From contig NZ_JQMQ01000005.1 in the NCBI RefSeq assembly GCF_000744815.1, positions 6,529,801 through 6,593,800 of the forward strand: a DNA stretch of 64,000 bases, written 5' to 3'. The notes under the pieces were generated by a model. It ran no database searches. It was not told where the DNA came from and saw nothing but the letters and a program-made list of their open reading frames with translations. Positions 53,935-63,244 of this stretch are shown here, piece by piece. The stretch's first letter is position 1. Each line of letters starts with the position of its first letter. The translations under genes and the position numbers were made by a program. Source of the stretch: Phaeacidiphilus oryzae TH49. GTDB lineage: Bacteria > Actinomycetota > Actinomycetes > Streptomycetales > Streptomycetaceae.

Positions 53935-53956
53935 GGATTGTGTCCTGCCACAATCC
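53935..53956. promoter_or_regulatory. Palindromic operator candidate in the divergent spacer
   Basis: GGATTGTG, spacer TCCTGC, CACAATCC: perfect 8-bp arms, 22 bp in total. It lies 42 bp upstream of the PucR gene and 64 bp upstream of the GNAT start, well placed to control both. Confidence 0.55.
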
Positions 53957-53997
53957 ATCCCTCCCCGCGGATCGCTCCGGACCCGTACGATGCCGCC

Positions 53998-55680
53998 ATG
54001 CAGGGCGAACTGACGGTGCGCGGGCTGGTGGAGCAGCTGGGCTCCGCCGTCCTGCGCCTGGCGGCCGAGTCCGGCCGCCCGGGCAGCGAGGACCGCGTGC
54101 TGGGCAGCGTCTCGATCCACGACCCGGGCGCGGAGGGCGCGGCGGAGGAGGTCCCCGGCGCGGGCGGGGTGGTGCTCGGCGTCGGCCTGCGCGACCACGC
54201 CGAGCTGCGGGCCCTCGCCGAGCGCGCGGCCGCCGCCGGCGTCCACGCCCTCGCGGTGAAGGGGCCCCTGCCCGACCCCTGGGAGGACTGCCCGCTGCCG
54301 GTCATCGAGGTGAACCCGGGTGCCTCCTGGCTGCACATCGCCACCACCGTGCGGGAGCTGCTGCTGGACCGGGCCCGCTCCCGGGTGGAGCCGGCCGCCG
54401 GCCCCGGCGACCTGTTCGGCCTCGCGCAGGCGATCGGCTCGCTGCTCGGCGCCCCGGTGACCATCGAGGACCCCTCCTCCGCCGTCCTCGCCTGGTCCTC
54501 CGGACAGGACGGCACCGACCCCGGCCGGATCGAGACCGTCCTCGGCCGGGCGGTGAAGCGGGAGCGGCTGGAGGTGCTGAACGCCCGCGGCGACTTCGCC
54601 CGGCTGCGGGCCAGCGAGGACCCGGTGTTCATCGAGCCGGTGGCACCCGGGATGCTGCCCCGGGTGGCCATCGCGATCCGCGCCGGCTCCGAGGTGATCG
54701 GCTACGTGTGGGCGGTGGCCTCCGCACCTCTCCCGCCCGAACTGTCGGCCCGGCTGCGCGAGTTGACGCCGATGGTGGCCCTGCACCTGATGGGCGCGCG
54801 GGCGGACCGGATCCGGCAGCGCGAGTACCGGCGGGAGCTGGCCGCCGCCGTGCTCGGCGGGGGAGCGGCGGCCGCCGACGCCGCGGCCCGGCTGCGGCTG
54901 GACGCCGGGCCGCTGTGCGTACTGGCGGCGGCGCCGCGGTGGGAGGCCGAGGCGGGGGCGGATCCGGCCGCGGCCGCCTCCGCGGCCCGCCGGCAGCGCT
55001 TCGAGGACGAGCTGGACCGCTATCTCTCCGCGATGCACCCGTCCGGCGTCGCCCTCTCCGCGGGCGCCACGGTGTACGCGGTGCTGGCCTGGCCGCAGCG
55101 GACCCCCGAGGAGGCGGAGGCCCGCTCCCGGGCCCTGGCCGCGGACTTCCTGGAGAGGTCGCCCGCGGGCCGGGGCTTCGCGGCCGCCGTCGGCGGGCCG
55201 GCGGCCGCGGTCGGCCGGATACCGACCGCGCTGCGGCAGGCGGACGCCGTGCTGCGGGTGCTGTGCGGCGCCGACGCACCGGAGTGGGAGGCCCGGGGCC
55301 TCGCGGCGGACGGCGAGCCGGTGGTGGCGACCGTGCCGGAGGCGATGCTGCCGGTGCTCCTCAACGGCCTCGCGGACCGGGTGCGGGAGCTCGGCCTGCC
55401 GGCCGAGTCCGGGCCGGTCCGACGGCTGCGCGAACTGGACGGGCGGGACGGCCGGCGGGGGGTGCTGGGGGAGACCCTGGCCGCCTACTTCGCGGCCGGC
55501 GGCAACACCGAGGCCGCGGCCGAGCGGCTGCGGATCCACGTCAACACCATGCGGTACCGCCTCCGCCGGATCCGCGAGGCCGGCGGTCTGGACTTCGCCG
55601 ACGCCGACGCCATGCTCCTCGCCCAGCTCCAGCTGCGGATGGGGCGGGCGGCGTCGCCGGAGCCGTTCGGCGGACTTTGA
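53998..55680 (+). CDS. PucR family transcriptional regulator
   Basis: A 560-residue regulator. There is an N-terminal PucR-type domain (LTVRGLVEQLG, HALAVKGPLPDPW), a middle GGDEF-like/GAF-like region, and a C-terminal helix-turn-helix (ETLAAYFAAGGNTEAAAERLRIHVNTMRYRLRRI). PucR members sense purine or amino-acid-type metabolites. It is divergent from the racemase operon and 120 bp upstream of the D-aminoacylase gene, so it probably controls both arms. Confidence 0.92.
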   Translation: MQGELTVRGLVEQLGSAVLRLAAESGRPGSEDRVLGSVSIHDPGAEGAAEEVPGAGGVVLGVGLRDHAELRALAERAAAAGVHALAVKGPLPDPWEDCPLPVIEVNPGASWLHIATTVRELLLDRARSRVEPAAGPGDLFGLAQAIGSLLGAPVTIEDPSSAVLAWSSGQDGTDPGRIETVLGRAVKRERLEVLNARGDFARLRASEDPVFIEPVAPGMLPRVAIAIRAGSEVIGYVWAVASAPLPPELSARLRELTPMVALHLMGARADRIRQREYRRELAAAVLGGGAAAADAAARLRLDAGPLCVLAAAPRWEAEAGADPAAAASAARRQRFEDELDRYLSAMHPSGVALSAGATVYAVLAWPQRTPEEAEARSRALAADFLERSPAGRGFAAAVGGPAAAVGRIPTALRQADAVLRVLCGADAPEWEARGLAADGEPVVATVPEAMLPVLLNGLADRVRELGLPAESGPVRRLRELDGRDGRRGVLGETLAAYFAAGGNTEAAAERLRIHVNTMRYRLRRIREAGGLDFADADAMLLAQLQLRMGRAASPEPFGGL

Positions 55681-55800
55681 CGGAACCGACAGTTGTCCAC
55701 CGGGAAGCCGGTGATCCGGCACAAGAATCACCGGCAGGACGCCCCCACACTGCTTCTCGACGGTTCTCGAACGACCCGTGTCGGGTGGCTGGGAGGCGGT

Positions 55801-57396
55801 ATGCAGATCCGGGAGAGCTTGATCCGCGGCGCGGTGGTCGCCGACGGTGGGGGCGGCGAGCCGGCCCCGGCCGACGTCCTCGTCGACGCGCGGGGGAGGA
55901 TCGCCGCCGTCTCGCCGCCCGGTTCGATCCCGCCCGCCGACCGGGCCACGGTGGACGCGACCGGGCTGGTCCTCGCCCCCGGCTTCGTCGACGTCCACTC
56001 GCACGCCGACAACGCCCCGCTGCTCGCCGAGGACGACACCAGCAAGATCCTGCAGGGCGTCACCACCGAGGTGGTCGGCAACTGCGGCTTCTCGCTGGCT
56101 CCGATCGGCCCGGCCACCGCCGCCGAGATGACCTCCTTCAGCCGGCGGATCTTCCCCCCGCTCGGCATGGAGTGGCGGGACTGGTCGGAGTGGACCGCCC
56201 TGCTGGACTCGCGCGGCTACGTCACCAACTACGCCCCCCTGGTCGGCCACGGCACCCTGCGGATCGCCGTCCTCGGCATGGCCGACGCCACCCCGGACAG
56301 GGCCCAGCTCGCCGAGATGGCGGGCCTGCTGGACAAGGCCCTGGAGGGCGGGGCGTTCGGCATGTCCAGCGGACTGGTCTACCCGCCGGCCGTCTTCTCC
56401 GAGACCGAGGAGCTGGTCGCGCTGGCCGCGCGGCTCGGCCGGGAGCGGCTCTACACCACCCATATGCGCGGGGAGGGCGACTCGCTGCTCCAGTCCCTCG
56501 CGGAGACCGCGCGGATCGGCGCCGAGGGCGGCTGCCCGGTGCACATCTCCCATCTCAAGTGGACCGGGCGGAGCAACTGGGGCCGGATGCCCGAGGCCCT
56601 GGCCGCGATCCGGCGGGCCGCCGAGGACGGCCTCGCGGTCAGCAAGGACATCTACCCCTACCCGGCCGGCTCGACCATGCTCACCGGCCTCCTCCCGCCC
56701 CCGTTCCTCGCCGACGGCGACGAGGGCGTCCTCGCCCGGCTCGAATCCGCCGAGTCCAGGCGGCAGTTGGCGGTGATGATGGAACGCGGTCTGCCGGGCT
56801 GGGACAGCCACCAGCACTCGGCCGGCTGGGACGGCGTCCTCGTCTCGACCACCGCCAGCCACCGCTACGAGGGCCGCACCATCGCCGAACTCTCCGCCGC
56901 CCTCGGCGAGCCCGAACTCGACGTACTGGTGCGGGTGCTGCGCGAGGAGCGGCTGCGGGCCAGCATGGTGATCTTCTCGATGGACGAGGAGGACGTCCGC
57001 ACCGCCTTCGCCGACCCGGACACCATGGTCGGCACCGACGGCCTCCCGCCGGGCACCGGAGGCAAGCCGCACCCGCGGCTCTTCGGCACCTTCCCGCGGA
57101 TCCTGGGCGAGTACGTCCGCAAGGCGGCGGTGCTGCCGCTCGGCGAGGCGGTCCGGCGGATGACCGCCGTCCCCGCCCGGACCTTCCGCATCCCCGACCG
57201 GGGGGCGGTCCGCCCCGGGCTGGTCGCCGACCTGGTGGCCTTCGATCCGGAGTCGGTCGGGCACGAGACCGACTACCGCGACCCGGTGCGCCCGCCGACC
57301 GGCATCGCCTGGGTGATGCAGGCGGGCCGGCTGGTCGTGGACGGCGGCCGCTACCTGGGCCCGCGCTCCGGCCGCCGGCTGAGCCCGGCCGACTGA
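55801..57396 (+). CDS. N-acyl-D-amino acid deacylase (D-aminoacylase, amidohydrolase superfamily)
   Basis: A 531-residue TIM-barrel amidohydrolase. Metal sites are DVHSHADN (near residue 65), the Cys in GNCGFSLAP, HMRGEGDS, HISHLKW and the Asp in MVGTDGLPP (near 410). These match D-aminoacylases, which release D-amino acids from N-acyl-D-amino acids. ATG 55801 follows GGGAGG. The gene lies between the PucR regulator and an MFS carrier. Confidence 0.92.
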   Translation: MQIRESLIRGAVVADGGGGEPAPADVLVDARGRIAAVSPPGSIPPADRATVDATGLVLAPGFVDVHSHADNAPLLAEDDTSKILQGVTTEVVGNCGFSLAPIGPATAAEMTSFSRRIFPPLGMEWRDWSEWTALLDSRGYVTNYAPLVGHGTLRIAVLGMADATPDRAQLAEMAGLLDKALEGGAFGMSSGLVYPPAVFSETEELVALAARLGRERLYTTHMRGEGDSLLQSLAETARIGAEGGCPVHISHLKWTGRSNWGRMPEALAAIRRAAEDGLAVSKDIYPYPAGSTMLTGLLPPPFLADGDEGVLARLESAESRRQLAVMMERGLPGWDSHQHSAGWDGVLVSTTASHRYEGRTIAELSAALGEPELDVLVRVLREERLRASMVIFSMDEEDVRTAFADPDTMVGTDGLPPGTGGKPHPRLFGTFPRILGEYVRKAAVLPLGEAVRRMTAVPARTFRIPDRGAVRPGLVADLVAFDPESVGHETDYRDPVRPPTGIAWVMQAGRLVVDGGRYLGPRSGRRLSPAD

Positions 57397-57480
57397 CCGA
57401 CCCGATCCCCGGCCTCCCGAGCCTCCGCAGCCTCCGTAGCCTCCCCAGCCTCCGTCCCCGCGTACCGAGTTGGAGTCCGC

Positions 57481-58830
57481 ATGCCTCCGAGTACGGCCCT
57501 CCGCCCGCGCAGACCGGCCCCCTCCGCCCGCCGGGTCACCGCGGTGACGGTGACCATCCTCTTCGTGGCCTGGATCGTCGACTACGTCGACCGCCTGGTC
57601 ATCTCCACCGCGCTGCCCAGCATCGGCAAGGAGTTCGGCCTCGACCACACCCAGCAGGGCCTGGTCATGACCGTCTTCTTCATCAGCTACGCGCTCTGCC
57701 AGTTCCCCGGCGGGATGCTGGCCGACCGGGTCGGCTGCCGCCGGATCATGGTGGCGGCCATGGTCGCCTGGTCGGTCTTCACCGGGCTCACCGGGCTGGC
57801 CGCGTCCTTCGGCATGCTGCTGGTGGTGCGGGTGCTGTTCGGGGTCACCGAGGGGGTGTTCCCCGGCGCCTCGCTGAAGGCGGTGACCGAGCGGACCGAG
57901 CCGCGCACCCGGATGACCGCGAACGGCATCATGCTCGGCTCCAACCCCCTCGGCGCCGCGCTCGCGCCGCTGATCGCCGCGCCGGTGATCGTGGCCGTCG
58001 GGTGGAAGGAGTCCTTCTACTCGGTCGCCCTGGCGGGGGTGGTGGTGGCCGCCGTGCTCTGGTTCTTCCTGCCGGAGCCGCTGCCGCAGGCCGCCGGGGC
58101 GGAAGCGGCGGAGCCGGAAGCGGCCCAGCCGGAAGCGGCCGGGCAGCCGGTCCGGCCGGCGGCCGTCCTCCGTCCCGCCGCCCTGATCCGGCGCGGTGTG
58201 CTGTGGCGGTTCGCCCTCCTCTTCGCCGGCCAGGACCTGATCGCCTGGGGGCTGACCAGCTGGGTGCCCAGCTACCTGCAGACCGTCAAGCACGTCTCCA
58301 CCGGGGCCACCGGGGTGCTGGCCTCGATCCCCTTCTTCTGCGCCACGGCGGGCACGGTGGTCGGCGGCCTGCTCTTCGACCGGCTGTTCTACGGGCGCCA
58401 CCGGCTGCTGCTGGTACCGGCGTTCGCGGTCTCCGGCGTCTTCCTGCTGCTGATGGCGAGCACGCCGTCCACCGGGATGTTCGTCTTCTACCAGTCGGTG
58501 TCCATGCTCGCGCTGTACCTCGCCTTCATGCCGATCCTCGGCCTGCCTCTGCGGCTGCTGCCGCGCGAGGTCGCCGGGTCGGCCGCGGGACTGGTCAACA
58601 TGGGCGGCCAACTCGCGGGCGCGGTGGCCCCGTTCGTGATGGGCTTCCTCTCCGACCGGTTCTCCTTCACCGCCGCCTTCCTCTTCCTGGAGGTCGGTGC
58701 GGTGATCGGAATCGGTGCCGCGCTGTGGGCGCCGGAGCGCCCCGAGCAGCTCGCCCGGCACTTCCCCGAGCTCGCCGCCCGCCCGGACGCCCGGTCCGCA
58801 CCGAACACCGCGAGCACCCGTAACTCCTGA
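57481..58830 (+). CDS. MFS transporter (anion:cation symporter-like)
   Basis: A 449-residue carrier with 12 hydrophobic helices and a Glu/Ala/Pro-rich cytoplasmic loop between helices 6 and 7 (about residues 200-225). The helix 1-2 segment WIVDYVDRLVISTALPSIGKEF, LADRVGCRRIM and FGVTEGVFPGAS resemble the ACS family of organic anion importers. Following the D-aminoacylase gene, it probably imports N-acylated amino acids. Confidence 0.9.
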   Translation: MPPSTALRPRRPAPSARRVTAVTVTILFVAWIVDYVDRLVISTALPSIGKEFGLDHTQQGLVMTVFFISYALCQFPGGMLADRVGCRRIMVAAMVAWSVFTGLTGLAASFGMLLVVRVLFGVTEGVFPGASLKAVTERTEPRTRMTANGIMLGSNPLGAALAPLIAAPVIVAVGWKESFYSVALAGVVVAAVLWFFLPEPLPQAAGAEAAEPEAAQPEAAGQPVRPAAVLRPAALIRRGVLWRFALLFAGQDLIAWGLTSWVPSYLQTVKHVSTGATGVLASIPFFCATAGTVVGGLLFDRLFYGRHRLLLVPAFAVSGVFLLLMASTPSTGMFVFYQSVSMLALYLAFMPILGLPLRLLPREVAGSAAGLVNMGGQLAGAVAPFVMGFLSDRFSFTAAFLFLEVGAVIGIGAALWAPERPEQLARHFPELAARPDARSAPNTASTRNS

Positions 58831-59128
58831 CCGGCGGGCCCGGGGCGGCCGTCCGCGCGGGGGCGGAGGCGTCCGTCCTCGCAGTCCACGCCGGGCGCGG
58901 CGTCCGGGGCGTGCGCCCCGCGCGGTGCGCCGTGGGCGCGTGCGCGGCCGGCCAGGTGCGGGGCCGCGCTCGGCGGCGGAGTCCCGGCTGCGGCTCGGTG
59001 GCCGTTGCCGTTGCCGGGCGTGGCGCGCGGGGGCCTCCATGTCGAGCGGGCCGGACCGCCGGACCGCCGGACCGCCCGACCGCCGGACGCCGCACCGGCC
59101 TCGCCGGACGGGCATGCCGGCGGTCGGT
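58831..59128. other. Convergent spacer with CGGACCGC tandem repeat, no gene
   Basis: Between the MFS gene and the thioesterase stop. CGGACCGC repeats about five times at 59049-59090. No coding frame is supported. Confidence 0.5.
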
Positions 59129-59629
59129 TCAGTCCCCGGCCTCGACCTCCGCCTCGACCTCCGCCTCCGACCTCGCCGCTGCCGCTGCTGCCGCCGCCAG
59201 GCGGTCGTGGGGGTCGGCCACCAGGCGCCGCTGCGTCACGTCCAGCACGCCGGCCGTGCACTCGGCCTCCGCGGCGACCGTGTCGTCCGGCGTGCCGTCC
59301 GCCCTCCGCACCCGGGTGAGGCGGTGGGTGACGGTGAACGGCTTGCGCTCGGTGAAGTGGATTCTCGAGTCCACCTCGACCACGTCGCCGGCCCGCAGCT
59401 CGGCGAGGTACCGCATCGTCGAGGCGAGCAGCACCACCGTCACGCCCTGCCGCTCCAGCGCGGGCTGGTCCACCCCGGCCCGCCGGAGGTGCTCCATCCG
59501 CGCGTGCTCCGTGTACTGGTGGTAGACGGCCTGGTTGAGATGGCCGTTCACGTCGATCTCGTAGCTCCTGACCTCCACCCGCGTCCTGAACGTCCCGGTC
59601 AGCAGCCCGGCACCGGTGATCTCGCGCAC
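59129..59629 (-). CDS. Hotdog-fold acyl-CoA thioesterase (4-hydroxybenzoyl-CoA thioesterase type)
   Basis: A 166-residue hotdog protein. VEVRSYEIDVNGHLNQAVYHQYTEHARMEHL holds the usual Asp/His-containing active-site segment, and MRYLAELRAGDVVEVDSRI matches FatA/YbgC-like enzymes. GTG 59629 follows GGAGGCGAAGG. An ATG at 59656 would add an Arg-rich extension. The C-terminus ends in a short Glu-Val-Glu-Ala repeat from a DNA tandem repeat. It is divergent from a second hotdog gene. Confidence 0.85.
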   Translation of the reverse strand: MREITGAGLLTGTFRTRVEVRSYEIDVNGHLNQAVYHQYTEHARMEHLRRAGVDQPALERQGVTVVLLASTMRYLAELRAGDVVEVDSRIHFTERKPFTVTHRLTRVRRADGTPDDTVAAEAECTAGVLDVTQRRLVADPHDRLAAAAAAAARSEAEVEAEVEAGD

Positions 59630-59727
59630 CCTTCGCCTCCTCGGATCGGGGATCATCCTCCCCCATCGCACCGCCGGCCCGGCCTACTCTGGGACGCAGG
59701 ATCGCGGCGGACTCCCCGGGAGGATGC

Positions 59728-60192
59728 GTGGGCGGCACGGAGCCATCGGACGAGCGGGCGGCTGCCCCCGAGGTCCGCAAGCGGGTGCAGGAGAGCTTCG
59801 ACCGGCAGGGGCTGATGAGCCACCTGGGCGCGCGGATCACCCTGATCGCCCCCGGGCGCGTCCACATCGAGCTGCCCCGGCGGCCCGAACTCACCCAGCA
59901 GCACGGCTACTTCCACGCCGGCGCCAGCAGCGCCATCGCGGACAGCGCGGGCGGCTACGCCGGCCTCACCCTCTTCGACGAGGACTCCGACGTCCTCACC
60001 GTCGAGTACAAGCTGAACCTCCTCGCCCCGGCCGTGGGCGACCGCCTTCTGGCCGCCGGCACCGTGATCAGGTCCGGCCGCACCCTGACCGTCTGCCGGC
60101 TGGAGGTCTACGGCGTCACCGGCACCGAGCACACCCTCGTGGCCAACGGCCAGCAGACCCTGATCCGCATCACCGCCCCCGGCGGCGGCTGA
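59728..60192 (+). CDS. PaaI-family hotdog thioesterase
   Basis: A 154-residue PaaI-type thioesterase. The conserved HGYFHAGASSAIADSAGGYA and LTVEYKLNLLAPAVGDRL are clear. It hydrolyses acyl- or aryl-CoA. GTG 59728 follows GGGAGG. It shares a 98-bp spacer with the divergent thioesterase. Confidence 0.9.
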   Translation: MGGTEPSDERAAAPEVRKRVQESFDRQGLMSHLGARITLIAPGRVHIELPRRPELTQQHGYFHAGASSAIADSAGGYAGLTLFDEDSDVLTVEYKLNLLAPAVGDRLLAAGTVIRSGRTLTVCRLEVYGVTGTEHTLVANGQQTLIRITAPGGG

Positions 60193-60593
60193 GGCCCGGC
60201 CGCGAGGTAACCCGCCGGTCGGCCCCGCCCCTGGCCCTGAGCCCGGCCCCCGCCCCCGACCCCCGCCCCGGCTCGGATCGGCTTGCGGCGGCCCGGCTCG
60301 ACCGGAAGGACGACGGCGGTGGCCGGCGCCTCGGGCCGGTCCAGGCGCTGCGGCAGAGGACAGAAGGCAGAGGGCAGAGGGCAGAGTGCGGACGGCCGCG
60401 GCCCCGATCGCCTGGCTGTCCACGGCCCGGACAGGCCGCCGGCCCCCGGCAGTGTCCGCAGGCGGACGCCGAGCAGATCCACGACCGGATCGTCCTCCGA
60501 CGCCAGGTGGTGAACGATCTCGGTGGATATACAGGAACCAAGGGCTGAAAGGCCCGTTCGCGCCCGTCCCTCCGAACCCTGGAGTCACCGAGG
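60193..60593. other. Intergenic region with GGCAGAG repeat, no gene
   Basis: This 401-bp spacer precedes the beta-mannosidase gene and must hold its promoter. An imperfect GGCAGAG(A) tandem repeat lies at about 60351-60386, and a TATACA box near 60528 could be a -10 element without a clear -35. No coding frame is convincing. Confidence 0.5.
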
Positions 60594-63068
60594 ATGAAGT
60601 CCCACCAGACCCTGCACGACGGCTGGCAGCTGACCGCGGCCGGCGGGCCCGTACCCGAGCACATCGCCGGCCGGACCGTCCCGGCGCAGGTCCCCGGCAG
60701 CGCCCATCTCGACCTGCTGGCCGCCGGGTTGATCCCCGACCCCTACCTGGACCGGGCCGAGGAGGAACTGGCCTGGGCGCACCGCGCGGCCTGGCGCTAC
60801 ACCCTCTCCTTCGAGGCCGCGGCCCCCGCCCCCGGCGAGCGCGTCGACCTGGTCTTCGACGGCCTGGACACGGTCGCCGAGGTCCGGCTGAACGGCTGGC
60901 TGCTGGGCAGCACGGCCAACATGCACCGGTCGTACCGCTTCGACGTCCGCGAGGCCCTCCGCGCCGGCGCCAACGAGCTGGTGGTGGAGTTCCGTTCGGC
61001 GCTGGAGTACGCGGAGGAGCAGGAGCACGCGATCGGCCGGGTGCACAGCTACCCGCACCCCTTCAACATGGTCCGCAAGATGGCCTGCAGCTTCGGCTGG
61101 GACTGGGGCCCCGACCTGCAGACCGCCGGGATCTGGAAGCCGGTGCGGCTGGAGCGCTGGGCGGTCGCCCGGCTGGTCGAGGTCCGCCCGCTGGTCACGG
61201 TCGGCGCGGACGGCACCGGCCGGGTCGAGGTGCACGCCGGGATCGAGCGCTCCGGTAGCGACGGCGAGGACGGCGGACTCGCCCTCGGCATACGGGTGGC
61301 CGGCCGTGAGCACCGGGTCGAGGTGCCGGCGGGGGAGGACACCGCGGTGCTCGCCGTCGAGGTCCCCGACGCCGACCTGTGGTGGCCGGCCGGCTACGGG
61401 GACCAGCCGCTCTACGACCTCTCCGTGGAGCTGAACGACGGAGCCGGCGGCGCCGCCCTCGACTCGGCCGAGCACCGGATCGGCTTCCGCACCGTCACCG
61501 TCGACACCACACCCGACGACATCGGCACCCCCTTCACCTTCGTCGTCAACGGCCGCCCGGTCTTCGTCAAGGGCGCCAACTGGATCCCGGACGACCACTT
61601 CCTGACCCGGATCACCCGCGAGCGGCTGGCCCGCCGGGTCGACCAGGCCCTCGGCGCCCACATCAACCTGCTGCGGGTGTGGGGCGGCGGCATCTACGAG
61701 ACCGAGGACTTCTACCGGGTCTGCGACGAGCGCGGAGTGCTGGTCTGGCAGGACTTCCCGTTCGCCTGCGCCGCCTACCCCGAGGAGGAGCCGCTGCGCT
61801 CCGAGGTCGAGGCCGAGGCCCGGGAGAACGTCGCCCGTCTCACCCCCCACCCCTCGCTCGCCCTGTGGAACGGCGCCAACGAGAACATGTGGGGCTTCTG
61901 CGACTGGGACTGGCAGCCCCAGCTCAAGGACCGCACCTGGGGCAACGGCTACTACACCGAGCTGCTCCCGAGGATCGTCGCCGAGCTCGACCCCACCCGC
62001 GCCTACTCCGCCAACAGCCCGTACAGCCCCGGCCACCCCCTGGACGAGGTCCACCCCAACGACGAGAACCACGGCACCCGGCACGAGTGGGCGGTCTGGA
62101 ACGCCCTCGACTACACCGCCTACCGCGACCACATCCCCCGGTTCTGCTCGGAGTTCGGCTTCCAGGCCCCGCCCGCCTGGGCCACCCTGAAGCGCTCGGT
62201 CCACGACGAGCCGCTGTCCACCGACTCGCCCGGCTTCCTCCTCCACCAAAAGGCCCACGACGGCACCGGGAAGCTGGAGCGCGGCCTCGCCGCCCACCTG
62301 CCCCGGCCGGCCGGCTTCGCCGACTGGCACTGGGCCACCCAGCTCAACCAGGCCCGGGCGGTGGCCTTCGGCATCGAGCACTTCCGCTCCTGGTGGCCGC
62401 GGACCGCGGGTGCGATCGTCTGGCAGCTCAACGACTGCTGGCCGGTCACCTCCTGGGCCGCCGTGGACGGCGACGAGCGCCGCAAGCCGCTCTGGTACGC
62501 CCTGCGCCGGGCGTTCGCGCCCCGGCTGCTCACCGTCCAGCCGCGGGACGGCCGTTCGGCGGTGATCGCGGTGAACGACACCGACTCCGAGTGGCGGGGG
62601 GTGCTGCGGGCCGAACTCCAGGACTTCGACGGGTCGGTGCGGCAGACGGCCGACATCGAGCTCGCGGTGTCCCCCCGGTCCGCGGCCCGGTTCGACCTCC
62701 CCGACCCACTGCTGAAGCCGGACCGCGCCGACCGCGAGGCCCTCGTGCTGACCTGCGAGGGGACCCGTACCGTCCACACCTTCCTGGAGGACCGCGAACT
62801 GGCCTACGAAACACGGCCGTTGAGCGCCACCGCGACCGCCGTGCCGGGCGGCTACCGGGTGGACGTCCGGGCCCGCTCCCTGGCCAGGGACGTGTCCCTG
62901 TTCGCAGACCGCCTCGCCCCCGACGCCGAGGCCGACGAGATGCTGGTCACCCTCCTCGCCGGGGAGTCCCACTCGTTCCTGATCCGCACCGGCGAGCGGC
63001 TGGACCCGGCCGAACTCACCGGTCCGCTGGTCCTCCGCACGGCCAACGACCTCCGCGAACCCGCCTGA
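60594..63068 (+). CDS. Beta-mannosidase (glycoside hydrolase family 2)
   Basis: An 824-residue cytoplasmic exo-glycosidase (no signal peptide). It has the N-terminal sugar-binding domain (YTLSFEAAAP, VRLNGWLLGSTANMHRSYRFDV), SFGWDWGPDLQTAG, then the TIM barrel with the acid/base Glu in LWNGANENMWG (near residue 430) and the nucleophile Glu in RFCSEFGFQAPPAW (near 520). It releases mannose from beta-mannosides. ATG 60594 has GGAG nine bases upstream. The convergent gene and a strong terminator follow. Confidence 0.94.
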   Translation: MKSHQTLHDGWQLTAAGGPVPEHIAGRTVPAQVPGSAHLDLLAAGLIPDPYLDRAEEELAWAHRAAWRYTLSFEAAAPAPGERVDLVFDGLDTVAEVRLNGWLLGSTANMHRSYRFDVREALRAGANELVVEFRSALEYAEEQEHAIGRVHSYPHPFNMVRKMACSFGWDWGPDLQTAGIWKPVRLERWAVARLVEVRPLVTVGADGTGRVEVHAGIERSGSDGEDGGLALGIRVAGREHRVEVPAGEDTAVLAVEVPDADLWWPAGYGDQPLYDLSVELNDGAGGAALDSAEHRIGFRTVTVDTTPDDIGTPFTFVVNGRPVFVKGANWIPDDHFLTRITRERLARRVDQALGAHINLLRVWGGGIYETEDFYRVCDERGVLVWQDFPFACAAYPEEEPLRSEVEAEARENVARLTPHPSLALWNGANENMWGFCDWDWQPQLKDRTWGNGYYTELLPRIVAELDPTRAYSANSPYSPGHPLDEVHPNDENHGTRHEWAVWNALDYTAYRDHIPRFCSEFGFQAPPAWATLKRSVHDEPLSTDSPGFLLHQKAHDGTGKLERGLAAHLPRPAGFADWHWATQLNQARAVAFGIEHFRSWWPRTAGAIVWQLNDCWPVTSWAAVDGDERRKPLWYALRRAFAPRLLTVQPRDGRSAVIAVNDTDSEWRGVLRAELQDFDGSVRQTADIELAVSPRSAARFDLPDPLLKPDRADREALVLTCEGTRTVHTFLEDRELAYETRPLSATATAVPGGYRVDVRARSLARDVSLFADRLAPDAEADEMLVTLLAGESHSFLIRTGERLDPAELTGPLVLRTANDLREPA

Positions 63069-63178
63069 GCCGACCCCGCCGGAGTCGGCCCCGTCTGGGC
63101 CGGGCCCGTCTGGGCCGGCCCCAACGCCTCCGCGCCGGCCCTGATCCCGTCGGCATCGCGGTGAAGGCGTGACCCAGG

Positions 63179-63232
63179 CCGGGCGGGGCCGGGCCGGAGC
63201 GCACATGTCGCGTCCGGCCCGGCCCCGCCCGG
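63179..63232. terminator. Perfect 20-bp inverted repeat, bidirectional terminator
   Basis: Arms 63179-63198 and 63213-63232 pair perfectly with a 14-base loop. It lies between the beta-mannosidase gene and the convergent MFS gene. Confidence 0.85.
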
Positions 63233-63244
63233 CCCGTTCGAAGC

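Noticed and set aside
52963-59115. A 2050-codon open frame on the minus strand
   Set aside because: Only its last 302 codons encode the GNAT protein. The rest is the reverse strand of the PucR, D-aminoacylase and MFS genes, open because of high GC third positions.
58488-59894. A minus-strand open frame containing a thioesterase-like middle
   Set aside because: It is out of frame with the real thioesterase (59129-59629), whose hotdog motif is in another frame with a good ribosome site.
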